From NCBI GenBank assembly GCA_903856725.1, contig CAIOCT010000033.1, positions 1 to 41,614 on the forward strand: a stretch of 41,614 bases of DNA. The letters run 5' to 3'. The notes under the pieces are model-generated. The model made no database searches. It was not told the DNA's origin and saw nothing but the letters and a program-made list of their open reading frames with translations. Source of the stretch: an uncultured Verrucomicrobiota bacterium (lineage in GTDB: Bacteria > Verrucomicrobiota > Verrucomicrobiia > Opitutales > Opitutaceae). Both the position numbers and the translations under genes were made by a program. This document shows positions 1 through 8,636 of this stretch, piece after piece (the stretch's first letter is position 1; each line of letters starts with the position of its first letter).

Positions 1-760
1 CCGATCTCCCGAGGCGCCAGCCGGTCATGGCGTAAGTTTTTGAAAAACCAGCCACCGTAATGGTCCGCTCCGCGACGGCGGCGCTCAGCGTCGCAAAATT
101 TACGGGCTCATGGCCGTCATAAATTAAATGCTCATACATTTCGTCTGCGAGCACGTAGAGATTATGCCGCACGGCAACTTCTGCCAACGCACTGAGTTCG
201 GCGCGTGAATAAATCGCACCTGTTGGATTCGAAGGAGAATTGAGAATCAATAACTTTGTCCGAGGCGTGATGGCTGCTTCCAACAAAGCGGGCGTTAATT
301 TAAAACCAGCGCGGTCATCACAGAGGACAAACTGAGGGGTCGCCCCAGCGAGCTTGATCATCTCGGGATAGCTCACCCAGTAAGGCGCAGGGACAATCGC
401 TTCGTCCCCAGGACTACAAGTTGCCAAAACTGCGAGATAGCAGGAATATTTCCCACCCGGCGACACGACGACTTGGCCGGAAGTTATTTTGTAACCATAC
501 TCCGCCAGATAACGATCAGCGATGGCCTGGCGCAGCGGCTCGATTCCTGGGGTCGGTGCGTATTTAGTCTTACCTGATTGCAGCGCCGCAATGGCTGCAT
601 CCTTAATAAATTGCGGCGTATCGAAATCAGGTTCTCCCGCGGCGAAACTGCACACGTCCTCACCCGCGGCCTGCAAGGCCTTGGCCTTGGCATCAATCGC
701 GAGGGTCGGCGATGGCGAGATATTTTTAGCCCAACTAGACAGCGGTAAAGGCGCACTCAT
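1..760 (-). CDS. Class I/II PLP-dependent aminotransferase (aspartate aminotransferase-like), C-terminus cut by window edge
   Basis: Fold-type I aminotransferase, most like the aspartate/aromatic aminotransferases that move the amino group between an amino acid and a 2-oxoacid in the cytoplasm. The frame opens at an ATG (758-760) with [10 protein letters not shown] and runs about 253 codons to the left edge without a stop. Family landmarks seen: the AGEPDFDTP substrate-loop segment, the [10 protein letters not shown] motif, the [11 protein letters not shown] segment with its PLP-contacting Asp and Tyr, and the PLP-lysine motif [14 protein letters not shown] just before the edge. Roughly the last third of a 390-400 residue protein is missing. 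It lies 97 bases downstream of the ribbon-helix-helix gene on the same strand and may share its transcript. Substrate preference cannot be read from sequence alone. Confidence 0.93.
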   Translation of the reverse strand, partial: MSAPLPLSSWAKNISPSPTLAIDAKAKALQAAGEDVCSFAAGEPDFDTPQFIKDAAIAALQSGKTKYAPTPGIEPLRQAIADRYLAEYGYKITSGQVVVSPGGKYSCYLAVLATCSPGDEAIVPAPYWVSYPEMIKLAGATPQFVLCDDRAGFKLTPALLEAAITPRTKLLILNSPSNPTGAIYSRAELSALAEVAVRHNLYVLADEMYEHLIYDGHEPVNFATLSAAVAERTITVAGFSKTYAMTGWRLGRS

Positions 761-836
761 AGTGAAAGAAATAACTAAGCCATGTTTCCGAACGCAAGCC
801 AACCCTTGCCCATGATGATGTCATAGCCGCTACCCA

Positions 837-851
837 GCCGACCGCGTCGGC
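837..851. repeat. GC-rich perfect inverted repeat (6-bp arms, 3-nt loop)
   Basis: GCCGAC (837-842), CGC, GTCGGC (846-851). It sits just past the stop of the ribbon-helix-helix gene and 76 bases before the aminotransferase start. No T-run follows on the minus strand, so it is not a standard intrinsic terminator. It could be a processing hairpin, a protein-binding site, or chance. Confidence 0.4.
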
Positions 852-856
852 AGCGC

Positions 857-1219
857 TCAACCCTTGCGCTGCGGCTTACGGGCCAATTTACGCCGTGCGG
901 TTTGACGCTTAGCCGCGACCGGGATTTCTAAGCTCGGGAGGTAAGCCTCCACTGCGGCCCGTACCAAATGACTGATACTGGTGTGCTTAGTTCGCGCGAG
1001 CCGCTTTAAATTTTTACGTATCTCTCCTGGCAAACGCACCGAAACTTGTAACTGCTGAGGGTGCATCACGATCACTTTCTCGAAATCATAACGCTCCAGC
1101 GCTGTGCGAATAATGGCACTCACAGACGCCGCCTGGCCATCACGGACCGGTTCATGCAGACGATCCAAAAAATCAACTTCAAGGATCAGTGGAAATGGCC
1201 GATTCGTTTTAGTCGACAT
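857..1219 (-). CDS. Tandem ribbon-helix-helix (CopG/Arc-like) DNA-binding protein
   Basis: Predicted small cytoplasmic DNA-binding protein of 120 residues. The ATG at 1217-1219 (MSTKTNRPFP) is preferred because any earlier start would run into the preceding gene, whose stop is at 1224. Two ribbon-helix-helix-like units are visible: residues about 10-46 (strand PLILEVDFLDRL, helix SVSAIIRTALERYDF) and a clearer one at 57-94 (strand QLQVSVRLP, helices EIRKNLKRLAR and SISHLVRAAVEAYL). A lysine/arginine-rich tail (residues 104-120) follows. RHH proteins usually dimerise to form one DNA-binding unit, so two units in one chain would resemble a single-chain dimer. It is four bases downstream of the LolA-like gene, so probably cotranscribed. 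The operator is unknown and no toxin partner is seen. Confidence 0.75.
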   Translation of the reverse strand: MSTKTNRPFPLILEVDFLDRLHEPVRDGQAASVSAIIRTALERYDFEKVIVMHPQQLQVSVRLPGEIRKNLKRLARTKHTSISHLVRAAVEAYLPSLEIPVAAKRQTARRKLARKPQRKG

Positions 1220-1223
1220 AGCT

Positions 1224-2111
1224 TCAGAGCGACTGACGCTTTGCAAGCGGCACGGCCGGCGCGGGCAAGGCCAAGAGGGCTGGTGAAAAAAAGTTTTCGG
1301 GCCATAACACATCGAGCGCCGCCGCGATTATTGTCAGGCGGGTTTTAGCCCGGGTCAGATGATTACGAATATCGATTGATTTCGGCAGCCACTGTTCGCC
1401 AACTTTTTTTAAATTAAGTATAGTAATCGTCTTGGTGATCGTGCCCGTAGACCCGAGCAGCTCGGCCTGCATGAACGCCTGAAACTCCGTATCAAGCAGC
1501 ACGCGAACACCCGTTAAATTAATCAGCGAGGCGCCCTGCTCGACTGGTGGATAAAGCAGAAAGCTATGGGCTGGACGCCCGCGAACCTTCGCCACGCCCT
1601 CATAAATAAAGTCAGTCCAATAAAGGAAAGGCATCTGTAAATCAAAGGGGGTTAGATCGGTACCGGCGATAGGCTGTAAAGATTCGTTACTTGTCAGCAC
1701 GCCTGTCTCACCCGAACCACCCGGCCAGCGCCACGCCACTGACTGCGGACCGCTTTGCAGCAGCCAGCGCTGCTCACCGTCAGGAATTTTTAACGTCAAA
1801 CGCGAGATGGGGCCAAGGGCATTACTCCCACCATGCAATTCGCCCATCATAATCCGATCAGCGCCCTGCCTTGGCATGATTCGAAGTTCGAACGCTAACC
1901 AATAAGACCCATTCCTTCCTGCTTGGTGAAAGGTATAAAGAATACGGGCTCCCTCAGTCTGATCAGGCCGACTACCAGAAATAAATCGTGCCGGAGGCCG
2001 GAACAGCTCCAGCGGGGCAGCGACTGCCGGACAATTGCTCGCGAGGAGCACCAAAAAGAAAGCCCGGTATAAAACCGGGCTTAAATAAAACTTAAGGCTT
2101 CTTTGCTGCAC
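1224..2111 (-). CDS. Outer-membrane lipoprotein-sorting protein-like (LolA-like fold) exported protein
   Basis: A 295-residue exported protein. The N-terminal stretch (about 10-32, with FFLVLLASN and then AVAA) looks like a signal peptide. The middle resembles the LolA-like 'outer membrane lipoprotein-sorting protein' family: a DLTPFDLQMPFLYW segment, a GRPAHSFLLYPP strand, LLDTEFQAFMQAELL (the usual strand where a partner residue and cofactor strand meet), and QWLPKSIDIRN near the end. In that family a curved beta sheet binds lipid or lipoprotein in the periplasm; here this is inferred from pattern only. The start used is GTG (2109-2111), overlapping the 3' end of secG by 20 bases. An intrinsic-terminator-like hairpin lies inside the signal-peptide codons, so either the true start is further in (for example TTG or GTG just past the hairpin) or translation must melt the hairpin. 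Confidence 0.62.
   Translation of the reverse strand: MQQRSLKFYLSPVLYRAFFLVLLASNCPAVAAPLELFRPPARFISGSRPDQTEGARILYTFHQAGRNGSYWLAFELRIMPRQGADRIMMGELHGGSNALGPISRLTLKIPDGEQRWLLQSGPQSVAWRWPGGSGETGVLTSNESLQPIAGTDLTPFDLQMPFLYWTDFIYEGVAKVRGRPAHSFLLYPPVEQGASLINLTGVRVLLDTEFQAFMQAELLGSTGTITKTITILNLKKVGEQWLPKSIDIRNHLTRAKTRLTIIAAALDVLWPENFFSPALLALPAPAVPLAKRQSL
2053..2081 (-). terminator. Intrinsic terminator-like hairpin after secG, inside the next gene
   Basis: Read on the minus strand: AGCCCGG, a 7-nt AT-rich loop, CCGGGCT, then TTCTTTTT. The 7-bp perfect GC-rich stem plus U-tract is a classic Rho-independent terminator. It begins about 11 bases past the secG stop, but lies within the 5' codons of the annotated LolA-like gene. 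Confidence 0.72.
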
Positions 2112-2454
2112 CCGGCACCGGAGTTACAGGTTTTACTGGCGCAGGGGCGCTCGTCGCGGCCGGAGCACTGATAACCTGAGGCAGCTTACTATCAGCAGCC
2201 ACTAGGTGCTTTGACTGATAAATATGAGCTAAATAAAGGGTGAAGCTCACCACGAAGAAAATGATTGCTGCCTTAATGGTGGCACCACTGAGCACGTTGC
2301 CAGTTTCCGCACCAAAAGTTGACTCCATGCTGCCGCCGCCCATGGCCGAGCCCATACCGCCATCAGTTTTGGCGCGCTGCATGAGGACAACGAGCACCAA
2401 GAAGAGCGAAGTGATGATCAGGACAAAAGTTAAAATACCAATTAGCAGACTCAT
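2092..2454 (-). CDS. secG: Preprotein translocase subunit SecG
   Basis: SecG is the small accessory subunit of the SecYEG channel in the inner membrane that aids export driven by SecA. The 120-residue product shows the family layout: a first membrane helix (MSLLIGILTFVLIITSLF..VLV), the conserved cytoplasmic loop with LMQRAKTDGGMGSAMGGG and ESTFGAETGNVLSG, then a second helix (KAAIIFFVVSFTLYLAHI). A proline/alanine-rich tail rich in SAPAP and PVKPVTP follows, ending in KKP. The start is the ATG at 2452-2454; there is an upstream in-frame ATG, but it adds a non-hydrophobic run not seen in SecG. No strong Shine-Dalgarno is visible. A candidate promoter lies about 80 bases upstream. Confidence 0.93.
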   Translation of the reverse strand: MSLLIGILTFVLIITSLFLVLVVLMQRAKTDGGMGSAMGGGSMESTFGAETGNVLSGATIKAAIIFFVVSFTLYLAHIYQSKHLVAADSKLPQVISAPAATSAPAPVKPVTPVPGAAKKP

Positions 2455-2534
2455 AAAGAGGCAAAAAAACGTAGTCCGAGGGGCTTTGTCAACCAAAGTT
2501 CTGGCCTGGCTGGTGAAGCCCAACGGCTCTCTCC

Positions 2535-2563
2535 AGAATAGAATAATAAGAGAAATTTGCCAA
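2535..2563 (-). promoter_or_regulatory. Candidate sigma-70-type promoter for secG
   Basis: On the minus strand TTGGCA (2558-2563), a 17-nt AT-rich spacer and TATTCT (2535-2540) match 5 of 6 and 4 of 6 consensus bases. It would give a leader of about 75 bases to the secG ATG. Pattern match only. Confidence 0.42.
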
Positions 2564-2615
2564 ATCGCTGAAATCAGCCAATGTAGGCAGAGTGTTAGGG
2601 TATCGATCCACCACC

Positions 2616-3167
2616 ATGCGCCCAGCTCCTTGCTTTAGATTATGTTTTGTCTTGGCCCTTGCGACCGCCGCGCTGAGCGGAGCGACGTTGCCCGCGGCTT
2701 CCAGCAACCCAGCCATCCAAACAGTCGACCTTCAAGTAGCGATCGATGTTCCCCCTACTTGGCGCCCCTTTCTTGATGATGATATCGCCGAAGCCCTAGC
2801 GGGACGGTTAATTAACATATTCCAGAAACGAGGATATCCGGGCCGGATCGAACAGCTTAAAGCTGGCACTCTAGGAGCCCAAGGGGTGCCCCAGATTGTA
2901 ATTCGCCTAGTCGAATGGCGGATCGGACGAAGCGGCCACGCCGATTGCACTTTCAGCGCTAGCATCCACAGCGCAGCTGGAGAAAAAGATCTCGGTCTAA
3001 TTAGCAGCAGTGCAATTTTCTGGCCGCACGCCAGTGGACACTGGGGACTCAATCGATCCTATGATACCGCCAGCGCGTTAGAGGATGCGGCTGAATCAGC
3101 GATGCGGGATTTATATGGTCGGTTAGTTAAGACCAACCTTCTGCCGAGCTTAGCCTCTAAAAAATAA
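2616..3167 (+). CDS. Secreted protein of unknown function
   Basis: A 183-residue protein I do not recognise. The ATG at 2616 gives a good signal peptide: MRPAPCFRL, a hydrophobic core (CFVLALATAALSGA) and a likely cleavage near LPAASS. The mature part carries a strand-rich middle (TVDLQVAIDVPPTW, PQIVIRLVEWRIG, DCTFSASIHS) and a C-terminal helix (ALEDAAESAMRDLYGRLV). This layout resembles small lipoprotein-like or DUF4136-type domains that present as a curved sheet with a helix, but that is weak. An earlier GTG (2592) would add eight residues and blunt the signal peptide. The gene is a single unit divergent from secG, and its end is 15 bases from the convergent parB. Confidence 0.7.
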   Translation: MRPAPCFRLCFVLALATAALSGATLPAASSNPAIQTVDLQVAIDVPPTWRPFLDDDIAEALAGRLINIFQKRGYPGRIEQLKAGTLGAQGVPQIVIRLVEWRIGRSGHADCTFSASIHSAAGEKDLGLISSSAIFWPHASGHWGLNRSYDTASALEDAAESAMRDLYGRLVKTNLLPSLASKK

Positions 3168-3182
3168 GCGTGGCTCCGCGGC

Positions 3183-4097
3183 CTACAAGCGCACACCCAT
3201 CTTTTCCAGCACGCGGGACAGATCGTCGTTCCCCTGATATTCGATCATAATGCGCCCCCGCTTTGGCGAATGCTTGAGCGTCGTCCGCGCTCCCAGATGC
3301 GACGTGATTTTCTTTTCGATATCGGACAACGCTGTAGCCGTCGCGGCCGGCATCTTTCGCTTTTTTCCCGACCCACCACCGTGATGCTGCAGTAATTCTT
3401 CGAGTGCCCGAACGCTCAAGCCCTGCTCAAGAGTGCGCCGACCGAGCGCCACCCGCTCACGGGAATTTTCGACACCCAATAAAACTTTTGCATGACCGAC
3501 GCTCAGTAAGCCTTTGCTGATGTAGCCTTGCAGTTCGGTTTCCAAGGCAAGCAACCGCAGTGCATTAGCCACCGAAGCCCGCCCCTTCCCCACGCGCTGG
3601 GCCGCCGCATCTTGGGTTAGGTCAAAATCCCGAATCAAACTGGCGTAACCGTGAGCTTCCTCTAGCGCATTCAAATCAGCACGCTGCAAATTTTCAATCA
3701 GCGCCAATGAAGCCGAAGAGGAGTCGCTGGAAGTCATCACCCGCGCCGGAATAGTTTTAATTTTTAACAGCTGGAAAGCCCGCCAGCGGCGCTCCCCTGC
3801 AATCAGCTGAAATTTCTCACCAACGGCCCGCACTACAATTGGCTGCAGCAGACCTTCGGCCCGAATACTCTCAACCAATTCCGTGAGTGCCTCCGGCAAG
3901 AATTCCTTGCGGGGCTGATAGGGATTAGGCTCAACAAGATGAACCGCCAATTCACGATAGCCAGGGAGACCATCGGTGACCATCGGAGGGGCGGCAAGCG
4001 GGGTGCCGACCGGAGTCGGCGCTGATTTAGGTGCAGTAGTTCCACTCGTGATAAGTGAACCCAAACCGCGGCCCAGTCGTGATTTTGAAGTAGCCAT
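3183..4097 (-). CDS. parB: ParB/Spo0J-family chromosome partition protein
   Basis: ParB binds parS sites near the origin, spreads along DNA as a CTP-dependent clamp and recruits ParA and SMC for chromosome segregation. The 304-residue product has the N-terminal LGRGLGSLI motif that contacts ParA (residues 8-16), a ParB/sulfiredoxin fold with VEPNPYQPR and the CTP-binding box GERRWRA (101-107), then the helix-turn-helix with LTQDAAAQRVGKGRASVANALRLL (read in two parts) and the GHAKVLLG segment. The C-terminus is a basic dimerisation domain. parA, the usual upstream neighbour, is absent here; parB is instead the last gene of a der-fmt-lysM-parB operon, with two bases separating it from the LysM gene. 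Confidence 0.95.
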   Translation of the reverse strand: MATSKSRLGRGLGSLITSGTTAPKSAPTPVGTPLAAPPMVTDGLPGYRELAVHLVEPNPYQPRKEFLPEALTELVESIRAEGLLQPIVVRAVGEKFQLIAGERRWRAFQLLKIKTIPARVMTSSDSSSASLALIENLQRADLNALEEAHGYASLIRDFDLTQDAAAQRVGKGRASVANALRLLALETELQGYISKGLLSVGHAKVLLGVENSRERVALGRRTLEQGLSVRALEELLQHHGGGSGKKRKMPAATATALSDIEKKITSHLGARTTLKHSPKRGRIMIEYQGNDDLSRVLEKMGVRL

Positions 4098-4099
4098 AA

Positions 4100-4678
4100 T
4101 TATTTTCCCTGAGGAATAAAAAGAGTTTGCCCGACGCGAATACGCGTATCGTCCGCAATTTTATTGGCGTTGCGCACATCACTGAGCTTTGCCCCATTTT
4201 TTTTCGCAATACCAGAAAGCGTGTCACCCGCTTGGACCGTATAATTAATACCCTCCTTGGGGAATTCTTCCGAAAAAGACGTTTGCAGCGCTGGCCGCGT
4301 CGCCTGGTTTTTTGCCAGAGCATCAATAGCTGCTTGGGTTTGTCGAGCGAGTCGCTCCATTTGCGCGCTCACGTGATTAAGCGTATCACGTTTTTGTTCA
4401 CTCAGGCCTGCTTGCAGCGTACGATTAATCTCCGCGACCGCCTTATTGAGCTGCTCAATGGTTGCGTAGCTTTGATTCGCTTTATTTTGGAGCGAACTAT
4501 TATCCCGATTAAGTTGCTCCACCGTCATGGATAATTCACCTACCCGCTGCGTCAGCAACAGGACATCCTGACGGAGATTGGCTAATTCCACGCGAACATT
4601 GTCGGAGTAAGTTTGTCCCCACCCGGCCGTGGTAAGCACGATCAGCCAACTACCCGCTCGTAATAAATTACTACGCAT
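4100..4678 (-). CDS. Exported coiled-coil protein with C-terminal LysM domain
   Basis: A 192-residue envelope protein predicted to bind peptidoglycan. It opens with a signal peptide (MRSNLLRAGSWLIVLTTAGWG), followed by a long heptad-patterned helical region (about 28-128), where runs such as VELANLRQDVLLLTQRVGEL and VEQLNRDNSSLQNK predict a coiled coil, probably an oligomer. A single LysM domain (145-188) with YTVQAGDTLSGIAKKNGAKL and RVGQTLFIP ends the chain. This resembles CpoB/YbgF-like or divisome-linked coiled-coil proteins in build, but no TPR is seen, so I do not name it. It lies between fmt and parB on one transcript. Confidence 0.85.
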   Translation of the reverse strand: MRSNLLRAGSWLIVLTTAGWGQTYSDNVRVELANLRQDVLLLTQRVGELSMTVEQLNRDNSSLQNKANQSYATIEQLNKAVAEINRTLQAGLSEQKRDTLNHVSAQMERLARQTQAAIDALAKNQATRPALQTSFSEEFPKEGINYTVQAGDTLSGIAKKNGAKLSDVRNANKIADDTRIRVGQTLFIPQGK

Positions 4679-4715
4679 AAGGCTATGTTCGGGAAAACTT
4701 TGAAAAAAACAAGCC

Positions 4716-5714
4716 TTAGCCTTTCGAGCGTGAAAAGGTCCGCGGGGCCACGAGCGGGGCCATCATCTGGCAGGACAGCGCAGTCGCGGCGGGCACCGGG
4801 AAACCCCGTAAAAATTCAGCCGCCGACAGCATCTTACCGCCGGGACGTTGCATTTGCCGCAAGCGCAGCAAGCCTTGCCCCGTATCGACGAGGAGCCCAG
4901 CGGCGTCTGCGCCATACACCACCCCCGCACCGACCGGCTGGTACTGGGTTAAATTACTCACGTCGGCCAAGCCTAGTTTGATCAACTGACCATTGATCAA
5001 GACAGTGCAGCTCGGCCAAGGCGCGAGGCCGTTAATCCGTGCCGCCAGCACTCGCGCAGGCGCATTAAAATCAAGTCCACCATCAGATTTTTCCAGCCGC
5101 CTACAAAAAGTTGCGACCGCCGAATTCTGCTCGGTGAAAATCTGGGAACCCGCGAAGATAGGTGGCAATAAACGCTGCAACAATCTCACGCTGGCCTGTG
5201 CCAATTTTGCCTCCACCTCGAGCGCTGTATCGAGCGAATCAATTGTTACTAATTCCTGCCCAGCAATTGGCCCAGCATCCAGTTCAGGCACGATACGCAT
5301 GAGAGTGACCCCCGTCGTCGTCTCCCCTGAGGCAATGGCCGTTTGGATTGGTGAAGCGCCCCGATACGAGGGCAAAATCGAGGTATGGAGATTAAGGGTT
5401 CCCCCGGGCGGGGTGTTAATCAATTCCGGCCGTAAAATGTGCCCATACGCCATGACCAAAGTGATATCAGGCTGCAATGCGGCTAATTGTTCACGTTCGA
5501 CGCTACCTAATTTGACTGGTTGGTGCACAGGCAGGCCCTGCGCTAATGCCCACGTTTTAATAGCGTTCGCGGAGATTTTTTGCCCTCGGCCAACCGCTCG
5601 ATCAGGCTGGGTGAAAATAGCAACCACCTCCACCCAATCCTGCGCCGCGCTCACCAGCCAATTCAAGACGGGCAGCGCAATGCCATCCGAGCCCATGAAA
5701 ACAATCCGCCGCAT
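4716..5714 (-). CDS. fmt: Methionyl-tRNA formyltransferase
   Basis: Adds a formyl group from 10-formyl-THF to Met-tRNAfMet for translation initiation. The 332-residue product shows the formyltransferase fold: MRRIVFMGSDGIALPVL at the start, the catalytic Asn108 and His110 in LNLHTSILPSYRG, then ASPIQTAIASGETTTGVTLM, and Asp146 in PELDAGPI. The C-terminal tRNA-binding domain follows (from about 205, with RVLAARINGLAPWPS). Length is slightly above the usual 310-320. The start ATG lies three bases after the der stop, so the two are cotranscribed. No peptide deformylase (def) gene is beside it, unlike in many bacteria. Confidence 0.96.
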   Translation of the reverse strand: MRRIVFMGSDGIALPVLNWLVSAAQDWVEVVAIFTQPDRAVGRGQKISANAIKTWALAQGLPVHQPVKLGSVEREQLAALQPDITLVMAYGHILRPELINTPPGGTLNLHTSILPSYRGASPIQTAIASGETTTGVTLMRIVPELDAGPIAGQELVTIDSLDTALEVEAKLAQASVRLLQRLLPPIFAGSQIFTEQNSAVATFCRRLEKSDGGLDFNAPARVLAARINGLAPWPSCTVLINGQLIKLGLADVSNLTQYQPVGAGVVYGADAAGLLVDTGQGLLRLRQMQRPGGKMLSAAEFLRGFPVPAATALSCQMMAPLVAPRTFSRSKG

Positions 5715-5717
5715 AGC

Positions 5718-7202
5718 TTAGTCGTCGAACCCGTCCTCATCGACCCCGGCGGTTTCGGCTCGCGCCAGATTTTGGCGCTGACCTTTAGCCGCTAGACGAT
5801 CAGCCACGCTTTGTTTTTTCTTACCGATGAGATCAAAATGAATTGGGCAGCCGTCCAAATCGAATTCCTTAACAAGTCCCGCTTCAAGGTAACGACGATA
5901 AGACTCCGTCAGGCTGCGTTCCTGATTGCAGAACAATTTCATTCGGAAGGGGCGCGTACTGGTCTGGGTAGCATAATAAATCCGGAAGCGAATATTATAG
6001 GTGCTAGGCGGCGGCGTCCGCTCGGCTAGGCGGATAATGGCAGCATTTAATTTAGCGGTAGGGATCTTCGTGTCCAAGCGCCGATTGAGCGCGCGGGCAG
6101 ATTTAAGCATGCGGGTAATTTCATGACCCGTGAGCGCAGACACAAACATCACCGGCGCACCGGGCGTAAAAAATAATTTCTCAAACATGGCTTTCTCAAA
6201 ATGCTCACGGAACTCGCGCTCCGTCGCAAATTTCTCGACGGCTGAGTTCTCCCCACCACTGAAAGCCTTGTGCACCAAGTCCCATTTATTAACGACGATC
6301 ACAATGGGTTTGGCCGCTTTAACGATCTCGCCCGCAATCGACTGATCCTGCTGCGTGACCCCCTCCATGGCATCTAAAACCATGAAAACAACATCGGCGC
6401 TGTGAATTGCCTCCAAGGAACGCAAACGAGAGAAATATTCGACGGACGACGATAATTTGGTGGCGGCGCGAATGCCCGCCGTGTCGATCAAGCGAAAAGG
6501 CCACGGTTTCCCTTCCCGACTAATATAAGTAAAATCAAGCTCCACGGCGTCACGCGTGGTGCCCGGTTGATCACTCACAATGAGACGATCGCTTTTCAGC
6601 AGCCGATTACTGAGCGAGGATTTACCGACATTAGGTCGACCAACAAAACAAATGCTCAACCGTTCCTTATCGAGCTCGGTTAGTTCAGGCATCGGCCCGA
6701 GTTTAGCTAAAATTGCATCCCGTAACTCGGCTTCACCGTTGCCATGTTCCGCCGACAAGTAGAAGGGCTTGCCGAAGCCCAGACGGAAGAAGCTCGAAAC
6801 TTCGGCAATTTTTTCCTCACCACTGTCCGCCTTATTGGCAACAAGGAGCACCGTTTTTTTGCTCCGGCGCAGTAATTGAGCAATCCGCTCATCAAGCGCG
6901 GTAACACCCTCGCGAGCGTCGATGACAAAGACGATGACCCCAGCCGCCTCGATTGCAAAACTGACCTGTAATTCTGAAGCTTTGGTAATGCGCGCCGGCG
7001 TGTCGCTCCCGGTTAAGCCAATGCCACCGGTATCGAGTAAAGTATAGCCGCCATCTTTAACCTCAGCGTTAACCACGTCGCGGGTGACCCCAGGCATATC
7101 GTGAACGATTGAAATGCGTTTACGGGCCAAGCGATTAAACAGACGGCTTTTGCCCACATTAGGGCGGCCTACGATAGCGACAGTGCGCGGAGCGGGAATC
7201 AT
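5718..7202 (-). CDS. der: Ribosome-assembly GTPase Der (EngA)
   Basis: Der is a two-GTPase-domain protein needed for 50S subunit maturation. Both G domains are intact in the 494 residues: the first with GRPNVGKS (12-19), LLDTGGIG and NKAD; the second with a repeated [23 protein letters not shown] and NKWDL. A KH-like C-terminal domain follows (about 400-465, with [18 protein letters not shown]), ending in a basic and then acidic tail. The ATG at 7200-7202 is 90 bases from the divergent ffh start. It heads the der-fmt-lysM-parB operon. Confidence 0.97.
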   Translation of the reverse strand: MIPAPRTVAIVGRPNVGKSRLFNRLARKRISIVHDMPGVTRDVVNAEVKDGGYTLLDTGGIGLTGSDTPARITKASELQVSFAIEAAGVIVFVIDAREGVTALDERIAQLLRRSKKTVLLVANKADSGEEKIAEVSSFFRLGFGKPFYLSAEHGNGEAELRDAILAKLGPMPELTELDKERLSICFVGRPNVGKSSLSNRLLKSDRLIVSDQPGTTRDAVELDFTYISREGKPWPFRLIDTAGIRAATKLSSSVEYFSRLRSLEAIHSADVVFMVLDAMEGVTQQDQSIAGEIVKAAKPIVIVVNKWDLVHKAFSGGENSAVEKFATEREFREHFEKAMFEKLFFTPGAPVMFVSALTGHEITRMLKSARALNRRLDTKIPTAKLNAAIIRLAERTPPPSTYNIRFRIYYATQTSTRPFRMKLFCNQERSLTESYRRYLEAGLVKEFDLDGCPIHFDLIGKKKQSVADRLAAKGQRQNLARAETAGVDEDGFDD

Positions 7203-7254
7203 TTGAGCAAGACCTTCGGGGCGGAGGGGCTCGCTGGCAAGCGATACTTGCCGC

Positions 7255-7282
7255 TTGTCGCCGAGCGAGTGATACCTAGAAT
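7255..7282 (+). promoter_or_regulatory. Candidate promoter for ffh, giving a very short leader
   Basis: TTGTCG (7255-7260), a 16-nt spacer, and TAGAAT (7277-7282; 5 of 6 consensus). Transcription would begin near 7289, only a few bases before the ffh ATG at 7293, leaving almost no leader. Pattern match only; the real start could differ. Confidence 0.35.
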
Positions 7283-7292
7283 CCGGCTTCTC

Positions 7293-8636
7293 ATGTTCGC
7301 AAGCCTCACTGAAAAACTAACCGGCGCACTGCGCAACCTCCGTGGTGTCGGCCAATTATCCGAAGCCAACATGGCGGATGCCCTCAAAGAAGTGCGCGCC
7401 GCGCTCTTGTCGGCTGATGTCCACTTTAAGGTCGCCCGTGAATTTATCGACCGCGTCCAGTTGCAGTGCACGGGACAAAATGTCCTTAAATCAGTCACGC
7501 CTGGGCAACAGATCATTAAGATCATCAATGATGAACTCGTCCGCTTATTAGGCGAAGGCACCACCGAATTGGCACCGCGCCGCCCGCTTAAAGTGCTCAT
7601 GGTCGGTCTCCATGGTTCAGGTAAAACCACCACAACTGTAAAATTGGGCAAATTTCTTAAGAAAAAAGGATCTCGCCCCTTCGTGATCGCCTGCGACGTC
7701 TACCGCCCGGCGGCCATCGATCAGCTAGAAATCCTGGCTCAACAGGAAACCCTCGGCTTTTACGGAGACCGCACCACCCAAGATGTCACGGCTATAGCCA
7801 CTCAAGGGCTCGTCCGCGCTACCGAGCAGAACGCGGATGTTATTCTCTTCGATACGGCAGGCCGCCTGCAGATCGATGAAAATTTAATTACCGAAGTTAA
7901 ACAACTCAGTGCGCAGATTCAGCCAGACGAAATCCTCCTCGTCGCCGATGGCGCTTTGGGCCAAGAGGCGGTTAATGTAGCTCAAGCGTTTCACGCGGCG
8001 CTCACTCTCACCGGACTTGTTTTAACTAAATTGGATGGCGATGCCCGCGGCGGTGCGGCCCTCTCGATTAAGTCGGTGACAGGGGTGCCCATAAAATTTA
8101 TTGGCGTCGGCGAAAAAATGGCCGATCTCGAGGTTTTTTACCCCGAGCGACTCGCTTCGCGGATTCTCGGCATGGGCGACGTGGTTACGCTCGTCGAGAA
8201 AGCTCAAGAGAACATTGATCAAGCGGAAGCAGAGCGCATGGCCGAAAAAATGCGCAAAGCGGACTTCAACCTAGAAGATTTTTACGCACAGATGCAGCAG
8301 GTTAAAAAAATGGGCTCCATGCAGTCGATCATGGGAATGATGCCTGGCATGAGTGGCGTGCAGCTTCCTGATGATTCCGATAAGCAAATGAAGCGGACTG
8401 AAGCGATCATTCAGTCCATGACGATTCAGGAAAGGCGCAAACCCAGCGTCTTAAACGGCAATCGCCGCATCCGCATTGCTAAGGGCGCCGGCGTCAAAGT
8501 ACTCGAGGTCAATCAGCTGCTCAAACAGTTCGAGCAGATGCAGAAGATGATGAAAATGATGAAGGGCGGCAATCAACAGAAGATGATGCGCCAGCTCGAG
8601 GCCATGAAAAGCCGTGGCGGTCGGCCGGGATTCTAA
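7293..8636 (+). CDS. ffh: Signal recognition particle protein Ffh (SRP54)
   Basis: Ffh binds SRP RNA and nascent hydrophobic signal sequences and, with FtsY, targets ribosomes to the membrane. From the ATG at 7293 the product is 447 residues and starts [18 protein letters not shown], matching the family N domain; an in-frame TTG at 7203 would add 30 residues not seen in the family. G-domain motifs: GLHGSGKT (105-112), [16 protein letters not shown]. The M domain has the SRP-RNA-binding [10 protein letters not shown] box and a methionine-rich tail ([12 protein letters not shown]) that lines the signal-sequence groove. It diverges from der and overlaps the convergent trpF by four bases. Confidence 0.97.
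   Translation: MFASLTEKLTGALRNLRGVGQLSEANMADALKEVRAALLSADVHFKVAREFIDRVQLQCTGQNVLKSVTPGQQIIKIINDELVRLLGEGTTELAPRRPLKVLMVGLHGSGKTTTTVKLGKFLKKKGSRPFVIACDVYRPAAIDQLEILAQQETLGFYGDRTTQDVTAIATQGLVRATEQNADVILFDTAGRLQIDENLITEVKQLSAQIQPDEILLVADGALGQEAVNVAQAFHAALTLTGLVLTKLDGDARGGAALSIKSVTGVPIKFIGVGEKMADLEVFYPERLASRILGMGDVVTLVEKAQENIDQAEAERMAEKMRKADFNLEDFYAQMQQVKKMGSMQSIMGMMPGMSGVQLPDDSDKQMKRTEAIIQSMTIQERRKPSVLNGNRRIRIAKGAGVKVLEVNQLLKQFEQMQKMMKMMKGGNQQKMMRQLEAMKSRGGRPGF

Noticed and set aside
4993-5721. Long plus-strand open frame of 242 codons opposite fmt
   Set aside because: It is antisense to a confidently identified fmt, has no family likeness, and lacks a ribosome site; long open antisense frames are common in this base composition.
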